DNA of 22,355 nt from JAWVZH01 sp033722295 (GTDB lineage Bacteria; Bacteroidota; Bacteroidia; Chitinophagales; Saprospiraceae). A program made the position numbers and the translations under genes. Below, in pieces: positions 15,006 to 22,355 of the stretch; position 1 is the first letter of the stretch; the number at the start of each line of letters is the position of its first letter. The notes beneath the pieces were generated by a model. That model ran no database searches. It worked only from the letters and a program-made list of their open reading frames with translations, and was not told where the DNA came from. Where the stretch lies: positions 1 through 22,355 of the forward strand of contig JAWVZH010000033.1 of NCBI GenBank assembly GCA_033722295.1, in the 5' to 3' direction.

Positions 15006-18000
15006 TTATGGGATGACAATGAATTTAAACCATTGCGCACTTCCGTGATCGTCAGTCACATAAAGCAAATATACACCTTCTGGGATTCGAGAAATGGGTA
15101 TAAACCCTGATTTTGATGTATTATCAAAATTAATCATACCATTCTCGAGCAAATCGCCGCCATATGTGTATATCTCGAAGCGTATATCTTTCAGATCTTC
15201 GTCCTTATCAGAGAGGGTCAGATAAAGTCTTTCTTCACCCGACAGGGGATTGGGATGAAGTCTCCATATTCTCTCTTCTTGATCATAAGTTGATGTAGAA
15301 CGACGAATGAAGAAATTGAATTCTGCCTGGCACCCCTCATCGTCAGAAACGGTAAGAGAATATGTGTTTCCACCTTCCAGGTTATTTATGAAGGGGATAT
15401 TGGACCCATTACTCCATAAATACTCATAAGGGGGTGTCCCTCCCTTAATATTCACACTAATGGCACCATTCCCGCTTCCGTTGTCATGTATGATCAGGCT
15501 ATCGGAGATGAATATTTCAGGCAATACATTCAAACTTAACTCAACCACAGTATCACAGGCCTTCTCGTCATCCTTGCTTATAGTATATTCCCCACTTTCA
15601 GAGAAGTATTCCCCAAGCACCTCGATGCTGTCACCAAAACAAATAGTATCGGCTATCTGCCTAAGTCGGTCTCCCCCGTCGTTCACCAATATACAGTCTG
15701 TGGAACTGCATCCGTTAAAATCAGTGACCGTAATACAGTACAACCCGGAACTATCGATATTAATAAAGAAAATGGAATCACCGTTGGACCATCTGTAATC
15801 TGCATAATTGGGCACAACCTGAAGGACTTCCTCGTCCCCCTTGCAGATCACATTCCGTCCCATTATCTCAGGTGATTCAACCACTAATTGATATACATTT
15901 TTGCAAAATCTACGGGTACAGCCATCTGCTGAAAACACTCGAACACAGTACTGGCCCGGGCCGGTGATCTTTCGGGATGGTGTTGTATCTCCTCCATCCC
16001 ACAAATACCTCCTGAATGCCTTGTCCAATAGTAAGATCGCCTCCTGGTCAGGGCAAAGAGAGTCCGGTCCAATGACCTGCGCCTCAAGTTCCGGCCTGAC
16101 ATCTATGACCAGAGTATCCTGATCAGAACATCCCCGGAACGTTTCCGTCCAAAGGAACACGTACGTTCCTTCTGCCGCAGTTCTGACGGTAGTAAAACTG
16201 GCATCATCATCATCTATAAAAGCCACCGAAGGGCCGGCTAACTGAGACCATAGCCCATCAGAACCTGTCTTGCTCTTGATCGCTCGAATGGAAAATTCGC
16301 GATCACAATGAAAAGTATCCTGACCTGCTTCGGCATGAGGGGGCGAATAAATGACCAACGATCGGCCATTAGAGTGATCCAGGCATGGATCATTCAGATC
16401 AGGACGTCCTGTTCCGTCGTTGTTTCCGACGATAAAAAATCCGAAATACTGCTGATCAAAATCAATATTGTGTTGTGCGACACTGAATCTTCCATTGGCG
16501 GAAAAGTCCAGAATTTTTTGTCGATCAAAGGTGTTCTCCTTCAATATGACATATCCACCGACATCATTACTGTCCAACATGCGACCATTGGCATTTCCCA
16601 GAAGAGCCTCTTCATCACCACAGGATTCCACGGTCGAGTTGAGCAGCTGTCCAGCCTCCGACCCGCAATTACATACTTCCAAACCTCGGGCTGATTGCCG
16701 ACAGCCATTTTTATCGGTTACAATAATATTATATGGCCGTCCGCATTCTACAGGGTCGGAAACAAATGTTTTATTGACAGAGTTATAAACGCCGCCGATC
16801 CCGTCTATCACAATAGGTCCGACACCACCTACAACCTTAAAGTTTATTACATAAAAGGAATCATTCCGGACCACTTCCGTTCTGATTTCATCCAGTCTCA
16901 GATCAGGAAATACCGCAATATCCTTGCACAGTATTCCGCTCTCTCCACATTCAGATATCGCCTTTACGCACAACTCCCTGCTTCCACTCTCGGGCCATGT
17001 AATTGCAATCTGAGGCAAAGCTGTGGAAACGGTGTCTTCATCCACATACCATTCAAACCTTTGCGCAGAAGATGGCGCATTGTCTATTTGATATACAAAT
17101 TCTTCACCGGGGCCGCACACCGTGTCAATTCCGTTAATGGGTCCACTGAGTTCCAGAGATATCGGTTGACCATCTGATCGCGCCCTGATCTGATACTTGC
17201 AGACTCCCCCGCAGGATCTAATCGCTAAATAATAGGCCTCATTAGGTCTGGCATTATCCAGAATAATTTCGATGTCCTCCTGCGTGCACTCCGAAGAACA
17301 ATAAACAAGTTCTTTACCCCGGCAATTTCGATATACCACAACTTGAATGCCTGCATTCTGACTTGAACAAGAATAAGGCAGGATTTGAATGGTCGGTACT
17401 GTAGAATCTGTCGTGAAGCCGATCCATTTGGTTTCTCCGGCTATAGCAACATCCTGACAGGCCATGGTGTCCAGAGCGGCTTGAAGGGTACCGCAATATA
17501 GGTCAAGGTCCGAAGTATGACAGAACAGAGGCGCATTCACACAGGAAGTGCCAGATTCTGGCATATCGCAATCCGCACTGTCTCTAACGATGATTTCAAA
17601 TTTCCTGGTTACAAGAGTCAAGTCTCCAATGATAGAATTATTGACTTCAGCATAATAAATCCCTGCATCCGACTCGTCTACGATGTTAAAGACCATCACA
17701 TTCACATCGGTCAGCTGATAGAGATCGCCATCCTTGATCCATCTATATCTGGAAGATGTGATCGTATCATCAAATGGTAAAACGATTTCCAGGCGATCGC
17801 CTTTATTGGCATAGTATATCTTGTTTCCGCTTAGACTGTCCTGGGGTCGGTATGACAATCTGGATGTGGTTCTTAGTGGATAATTGATAAGAATATCATC
17901 GAATGAAAGCTGGTTATTTTCGACCGAAAGACCATCCGGAAATGTGGAACCCAGGTCCAAACTTGTCAATAATGGCAATTCGGTCAATTGGTTTCGCTCC

Positions 18001-18827
18001 ACACGAATACTCCTGAGGTTCGGATTCCCAAAGGTTGGCAGCTTACCTGTCAACCGATTATTATGTACCCAGAAGAACTGAAGACTATCGATCAGATTGA
18101 CAGCATCAGGTATATTGCCTTCCAGTTCATTGTCGTACAACAGGAACTCACGCAAACGGGTCATGTTGCCTACGGTTGATGGGATCGACCCCTGAAGGTC
18201 GTTGTTATGGAGATCAAGGAACACCAGGTTGCTCAACTGTCCAATACTTGCAGGAATAGGACCTGAAAGATCATTGCCATCCAATACCAGCATTTCCAGG
18301 GCCGAGAGCTGACCAATTCGTTTTGGTATCTCTCCCGGGATATTATTACTTGCCAGACTCAGTATCCTTAATTTTTTGAGATTAACGACTGTATCGGGTA
18401 TTGGAAGATCAAAGGCGTTATCGAAAAGAAATATCTCTTCGAGGTCGATCATACTTCCTACAGACGATGGCAGCGTTCCCCTAAGCTTGTTAAAACCGAG
18501 TTTTAGAACTTTCAATTCTGCCAAAAATCCTATTTCCTGAGGAAGAGCACCGGACAAGTTATTATTCGTTAGATCCAACTCAATGACATCTCCATTGGCA
18601 TTGGTCGTAACTCCGTACCAGTTGTCGATCGGTTGATCAAAGTTCCACTGATTGGTCCATGAAGTGCCTCCGGTAGAGTTATAGAGGGCAAGTAGTGCTA
18701 CAGAGTCCCTTTGGTTTGAAGTATTCATAGACATGACAGTGCCAGACATTGTCGACTGATCATTACCTATCCACAACACCGCAGAAAACAACGCTCCCAC
18801 GGCTGTCCAGAGCCACGTATGCATCAT
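15006..18827 (-). CDS. Giant secreted plant-like leucine-rich-repeat protein with Ig/SprB modules and T9SS type A sorting domain
   Basis: 1273 residues. An N-terminal hydrophobic signal (~1-20) precedes a plant-type LRR cap (41-75: DSVALLALYNSTGGTSW, then W-x-G-V). LRRs of 24 residues with consensus LxxLxLxxNxLxGxIPxxIGxL run from ~80 to ~312, e.g. LDLTNNNLSGALPQEIG (84-100) and LVLDGNDLSGPIPASIG (180-196). An Ig-like domain follows (~335-417, with DAGIYYAEV), then a cysteine-rich module (~420-555), PKD/Ig-like modules, and near the end a SprB-type repeat with GGTPPYEYLWSNGS. The C-terminus carries LHPNPLSG and ends with GVYLLYVTDDHGSAQWFKF, a type A T9SS sorting domain. It is expected outside the cell as a binding or adhesion protein; no enzyme motif was seen. 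It is the middle of three co-oriented secreted-protein genes; the 212-bp gap upstream (18828-19039) shows only a weak AATCTTTG promoter-like match. Confidence 0.88.
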   Translation of the reverse strand: MMHTWLWTAVGALFSAVLWIGNDQSTMSGTVMSMNTSNQRDSVALLALYNSTGGTSWTNQWNFDQPIDNWYGVTTNANGDVIELDLTNNNLSGALPQEIGFLAELKVLKLGFNKLRGTLPSSVGSMIDLEEIFLFDNAFDLPIPDTVVNLKKLRILSLASNNIPGEIPKRIGQLSALEMLVLDGNDLSGPIPASIGQLSNLVFLDLHNNDLQGSIPSTVGNMTRLREFLLYDNELEGNIPDAVNLIDSLQFFWVHNNRLTGKLPTFGNPNLRSIRVERNQLTELPLLTSLDLGSTFPDGLSVENNQLSFDDILINYPLRTTSRLSYRPQDSLSGNKIYYANKGDRLEIVLPFDDTITSSRYRWIKDGDLYQLTDVNVMVFNIVDESDAGIYYAEVNNSIIGDLTLVTRKFEIIVRDSADCDMPESGTSCVNAPLFCHTSDLDLYCGTLQAALDTMACQDVAIAGETKWIGFTTDSTVPTIQILPYSCSSQNAGIQVVVYRNCRGKELVYCSSECTQEDIEIILDNARPNEAYYLAIRSCGGVCKYQIRARSDGQPISLELSGPINGIDTVCGPGEEFVYQIDNAPSSAQRFEWYVDEDTVSTALPQIAITWPESGSRELCVKAISECGESGILCKDIAVFPDLRLDEIRTEVVRNDSFYVINFKVVGGVGPIVIDGIGGVYNSVNKTFVSDPVECGRPYNIIVTDKNGCRQSARGLEVCNCGSEAGQLLNSTVESCGDEEALLGNANGRMLDSNDVGGYVILKENTFDRQKILDFSANGRFSVAQHNIDFDQQYFGFFIVGNNDGTGRPDLNDPCLDHSNGRSLVIYSPPHAEAGQDTFHCDREFSIRAIKSKTGSDGLWSQLAGPSVAFIDDDDASFTTVRTAAEGTYVFLWTETFRGCSDQDTLVIDVRPELEAQVIGPDSLCPDQEAILLLDKAFRRYLWDGGDTTPSRKITGPGQYCVRVFSADGCTRRFCKNVYQLVVESPEIMGRNVICKGDEEVLQVVPNYADYRWSNGDSIFFINIDSSGLYCITVTDFNGCSSTDCILVNDGGDRLRQIADTICFGDSIEVLGEYFSESGEYTISKDDEKACDTVVELSLNVLPEIFISDSLIIHDNGSGNGAISVNIKGGTPPYEYLWSNGSNIPFINNLEGGNTYSLTVSDDEGCQAEFNFFIRRSTSTYDQEERIWRLHPNPLSGEERLYLTLSDKDEDLKDIRFEIYTYGGDLLENGMINFDNTSKSGFIPISRIPEGVYLLYVTDDHGSAQWFKFIVIP

Positions 18828-19039
18828 ACTGTCTATTTTATCCTTCTCGGGAAAAATGATAGTGCAAAGATTGGACCAATATCAATCGAAAATGTGCGGT
18901 GACAGTTGGCAGATGATGAATGAGGATGTAGCCGACTTCGATTTGCTAACCTCACGATGGCCCGGAGACTTCCCTCCAGAATTAAAGAACAGCCCTTTTA
19001 TACTGAGTACTGCTTTATAATCCCATAAAGTGATCTCTG

Positions 19040-22000
19040 TTACCTGACCAAGGTCAAATTGCCCTTCAAGAACAGACGTTCTCCGTCAATACAATATACG
19101 GTAATGGCATAAGCGAAAACATCGGGTTTCAAAAATTCCCCATTGAAGGTTCCATCCCAAGCCTGGTGAGGGTCTTCGGTACGAAAAACCTCTTCTCCCC
19201 ATCGGTCATAAACTACAATGAAAACACGATCCAGATGATTACCCAGTACCCGCCACGTATCATTGATCTTGTCTCCATTAGGGCTAAAAACATTGGGTAC
19301 ATAAACATTCTCTGCACAAGGGGGGAAAGCGGTACGCAGGGTCAGTTCCAATTCTATCAAACATCCATTGTCATCTATTACTGTAGCTCTGTAAGTTGTC
19401 GTAGTGTCTGGACTTGCCCAGGGTGCCGGACAACTTGTACAGCTCAAACCGTCTTTCGGATGCCAGATCACACTGTCGGGGACAGGATCGATCCATAATT
19501 GAATGGAGTCGCCCGGAGCTATGGTCGTGTCCATGATTATTTCATAGTTTGAGAGGACAAAATAATCAACCAGAAAATCGTGGTAGACGAGGCAACCATA
19601 TTCGTCATAATAAACAGCCTGATATTTTCCAGCTCTGTTCACTTCGATACTCCTTTTGTTACTTTGATCAATACCCTCTCCGGTCCAATCTGCCGGCTTT
19701 CGAGTTGCTAGAAGAACTGTATTACCAGGACAAGCTAGAATAGTATCCTGGAAATAAGGTGGCGTTGGCACAACGACTACCTTGTATCGATGACTTTCTT
19801 CACAGCTTTCGGCCGATGATATCCTCTGTTCATATACAAACATCCGGATCGAATCTGTCCCGTTATCAGGTTTTACCCATTGCTGATCGCAGGTATCGCA
19901 TAATTCATGATCAGATCTCCATTGAAAAACTGTATTTGACGAAAGTGGCCTACCGATCCAGATGCTGTCACCCTGACAAATTGTATCACAGTATGAAAAC
20001 TCCTGGATATCGGTATGTTGTAAGGAGATCGTATCCGGTGTACACACACAACCGCCTTCTATTATCATTAACCAATCACAACCGGGATCAGGTCCCAGGT
20101 CAAAACAATTGAAACTACTACCGTTCTCCACATTAGCAACAATATTAGTGTCCAGCAAGATCACATCCATTGTGTCCAGAACTCCTGTCAATTCATTATC
20201 CCTGAATATTGTCAGGGAATATTGAAGGCCAGTGGTATCGTCAATTTCAGGGAAATTCAAAAATGATTTTAAAAATTTCGAATCCAGAGAATCGAAAACA
20301 AGTGTGCTGTCGATCGAAATATCTACACCCTGTTTTGTTAGCACTATGTCATCCGACCCATTTTCAACGAATGTTTCGCATGGCATGCTTGTCGCGACAC
20401 ATATGGCCTCAGCCACCGATTTTACCGAGCCTGTAATCACATGATCGCCACAATTCACCGATTCGATTCCGCTGAGGGTAATTTCGAATATGACCTTCTC
20501 GCTGGCATCTATAGCTCGGTCGAGAAAAAATGTCAGAATACGCATACCTCCAAAATCCAAAATGTCCGGTTCATGAGACAGGACATTTTGAATTCCCACC
20601 ATGGATAGGCTGTCATACATCAATGACCCTGGAATGACGATTTCCACCAACTCCCCTCCCATCGTCATCTGGTTAGTGGTCATCTCAAATCGCATCAGTA
20701 CGGAACCACCACAGTTATCCCTATCCAAATCCAGATCTATCACACTCTGAAACCTTTGATCCAGACCTTCAACCCTGAATGGCCGTGTGGACTTTCTCAC
20801 AGTATTGGTCATCGATCCACATGGATTAGATCCTTCGGTCCAGTATGTTACCACCCTGCCGGTTGCCAGATCACAACTGGAAAGTAGCTTCATTCTAATA
20901 TTTATCTTATTATCGGGCACACTATCCAGCCCCGGCAGTCCACCATCAGCTGATGTAATGACATTATCCAATTCCCAGTAAAATATATTGCCTGAAAAAA
21001 GTTTGGGAAGACCTAAACTTCGCCATTGTGATCCTGTGGGATACTGCACCTCTATATCATCAGGGAGGAAGCTGAATCCCATGGGTAATATGACGTAAAG
21101 ACGATTATCGTATGCCCGGCCCAAGTCCCCGTTGATCACGGATATATAAATGTATTCCGACGTATCACAAAGTTCTACCTGTGACTCTGACTGAATGTCC
21201 AACTCAAGCTCCGCATTCTCCTTTTTTATTTCAAAAACAAAAGCAGAATCGTAACATGTTTCAATGGCATTTGTGTCGGAAACACAAGACCAGCTCAAGT
21301 CGACAAATAATGAATCATCAACACAGGTATCGCTTTCGACGCAAACATCAAAGAAATAAACTCCACGCTCTACATTATCAGCTACAAATCGCCCCTGGAT
21401 GACCTCTTCCAACTCCAATCCTCCTGACTCTGTAACAACGATTTTAGCTCCATCTTCTTTGAAAAGTTCCGTACTAATCGTCAGGTACTCTACCTTCTCA
21501 CTTTGCTGCCATCGTATAGATCTGCAAAACTCCTCAGTGTTGGCGGATATTGTGGGCGGACCGAATTCGAGCTCAATCTCAGGATAGTCAATCTCGATAT
21601 CCCGGGTAGATGCGAAATCAAATTCTTTCCAGGGTGTCGAGGTTATTGGTATGACGGCAAACTCAAACCCATTTACTCCCCGGACACTTAATTCCAACTT
21701 AGCCTCAAGGTCTTCACCCGATGGTCCTGCAGAACAATCCTTTAGTTTTATAAAAGGTCGAATATCAGTATAGAATCCCTCGTCAAACTCCAACTTCTTC
21801 AGTTCGGATGAGTCTACGCGATAGACAAAGCCATCAAAATATACATCGAGCCCTTCCACTATAGTGTCGGTATCGATAAAGTCTTTTCTGTAAGTAACCT
21901 CCAATTCTACGGAGTCAACCTGAAATTCCTTTGGCACCTCAATAGTCAATTGAGAAAGCTCGATTAACTGACGAAATTCGTGTTCAAAAAAATTATCCAT

Positions 22001-22355
22001 TAGTTCCGCAGGATAAAACTTCCAGCTGCCGGAGGATTCATTCCTGCCACACACATCTACTTTCAAAGACTCATACGGATAGAGATTAAGAACCATTCCA
22101 GAAAAGAAGAACGGTGTACCAATCCGGTCACAGGAAAACAATACGTGTTCATCAGATTCGGTACTGAACAGCAATGAGGACTGAGTGAAGTTGTATCTCA
22201 GTTCGACAGCAGTATGATTCGGATTACGCATGTAGATATCACACCATATCGAATCTCCCATTGTCAGGTGGAAATCGGGAATGAGACATCCTGACCGGGA
22301 AAGCAATTCCTCTGTGATGTCCAACTGAATGACGTACCCTGATCGCTCTGTGATC
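19040..22355 (-). CDS. Giant secreted adhesin-like protein with gliding-associated (type B, CHU_C) T9SS sorting domain, N-terminus off the right edge
   Basis: The frame stays open from the stop at 19040-19042 to base 22355 with no stop. The first possible start inside the window is a TTG at 22322-22324 with open frame upstream (reading ITERSGYVIQ), so the true start lies beyond the right edge and at least 1104 codons are present. The visible part is acidic, cysteine-containing and beta-rich, made of repeated Ig/PKD-like and DUF11-like modules (for example IYISVINGDLGRAYDN and a later VFQWRSDHELCDTCDQQW). A segment with SPAPWASPDTTTTYRATVID precedes the end. The last ~92 residues (19043-19318) are a clear CHU_C domain: VYVPNVFSPNGDKINDTW, VYDRWGEEVF, WDGTFNG and DVFAYAI. 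Such proteins are secreted by the T9SS and held at the cell surface; a role in adhesion or gliding is likely but unproven. No catalytic motif was seen. Confidence 0.85.
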   Translation of the reverse strand, partial: ITERSGYVIQLDITEELLSRSGCLIPDFHLTMGDSIWCDIYMRNPNHTAVELRYNFTQSSLLFSTESDEHVLFSCDRIGTPFFFSGMVLNLYPYESLKVDVCGRNESSGSWKFYPAELMDNFFEHEFRQLIELSQLTIEVPKEFQVDSVELEVTYRKDFIDTDTIVEGLDVYFDGFVYRVDSSELKKLEFDEGFYTDIRPFIKLKDCSAGPSGEDLEAKLELSVRGVNGFEFAVIPITSTPWKEFDFASTRDIEIDYPEIELEFGPPTISANTEEFCRSIRWQQSEKVEYLTISTELFKEDGAKIVVTESGGLELEEVIQGRFVADNVERGVYFFDVCVESDTCVDDSLFVDLSWSCVSDTNAIETCYDSAFVFEIKKENAELELDIQSESQVELCDTSEYIYISVINGDLGRAYDNRLYVILPMGFSFLPDDIEVQYPTGSQWRSLGLPKLFSGNIFYWELDNVITSADGGLPGLDSVPDNKINIRMKLLSSCDLATGRVVTYWTEGSNPCGSMTNTVRKSTRPFRVEGLDQRFQSVIDLDLDRDNCGGSVLMRFEMTTNQMTMGGELVEIVIPGSLMYDSLSMVGIQNVLSHEPDILDFGGMRILTFFLDRAIDASEKVIFEITLSGIESVNCGDHVITGSVKSVAEAICVATSMPCETFVENGSDDIVLTKQGVDISIDSTLVFDSLDSKFLKSFLNFPEIDDTTGLQYSLTIFRDNELTGVLDTMDVILLDTNIVANVENGSSFNCFDLGPDPGCDWLMIIEGGCVCTPDTISLQHTDIQEFSYCDTICQGDSIWIGRPLSSNTVFQWRSDHELCDTCDQQWVKPDNGTDSIRMFVYEQRISSAESCEESHRYKVVVVPTPPYFQDTILACPGNTVLLATRKPADWTGEGIDQSNKRSIEVNRAGKYQAVYYDEYGCLVYHDFLVDYFVLSNYEIIMDTTIAPGDSIQLWIDPVPDSVIWHPKDGLSCTSCPAPWASPDTTTTYRATVIDDNGCLIELELTLRTAFPPCAENVYVPNVFSPNGDKINDTWRVLGNHLDRVFIVVYDRWGEEVFRTEDPHQAWDGTFNGEFLKPDVFAYAITVYCIDGERLFLKGNLTLVR

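Noticed and set aside
22322..22324. TTG as the true start of the adhesin-like gene
   Set aside because: The frame continues open to the window edge and no signal peptide follows the TTG, so the gene more likely starts beyond 22355.

Overview
The window looks like chromosomal DNA from a member of the Bacteroidota, most likely a Saprospiria/Flavobacteriia-type marine or environmental bacterium. This is an inference from protein families, not from a marker gene. The signs are: two C-terminal sorting domains of the type A kind and one of the type B (gliding-associated, CHU_C) kind used by the type IX secretion system (T9SS); lipoproteins with an acidic stretch right after the lipidated cysteine; a sortilin-like BNR protein ending the propeller in GTFGRGFYVLDD; DUF4856 and imelysin lipoproteins; and a TAnnTTTG-type promoter element. 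No tRNA, rRNA, CRISPR array, transposase or phage gene was seen.

Layout. (1) 1-2463, minus: the first 821 codons of a secreted sortilin/VPS10-like beta-propeller protein, cut by the left edge. (2) 2624-4254, plus: a drug/proton-type MFS transporter overlapping by one base a small SET-domain protein. (3) 4273-10308, minus: a four-gene cluster, transcribed in the order DUF4856 lipoprotein, imelysin lipoprotein, HTTM (vitamin K-dependent carboxylase-like) membrane protein, FecA-related TonB-dependent receptor. (4) 10309-10692: a gene-free stretch with a 172-bp segment bounded by GC-rich near-palindromes. (5) 10693-11457, minus: exonuclease III. (6) 11593-12680, plus: two tandem paralogous small outer-membrane-type proteins. 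(7) 12808-22355, minus: three large secreted T9SS cargo proteins: a PQQ-type sugar dehydrogenase, a 1273-residue plant-like leucine-rich-repeat protein, and a partial giant adhesin-like protein with a type B sorting domain.

How the parts work together. The most coherent system is region 3. Two lipoproteins (probably displayed on the surface), a polytopic membrane protein related to gamma-glutamyl carboxylase and an outer-membrane receptor are co-oriented; the last pair overlaps by 4 bp and a 17-bp gap precedes it. The imelysin and FecA families point to iron acquisition. The HTTM protein is the enigmatic member: it aligns along most of its length with the carboxylase, but has alanine (codon 7701-7703) where the human enzyme has its catalytic lysine. 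Region 7 is a set of extracellular proteins that share only their export route.

The main unexplained non-coding signal is the pair of CCCCGGGGGTC dyads at about 10.49 and 10.64 kb, just upstream of the iron-type cluster. It could be a degenerate mobile element (MITE-like) or a pair of operators; the sequence alone does not settle which.
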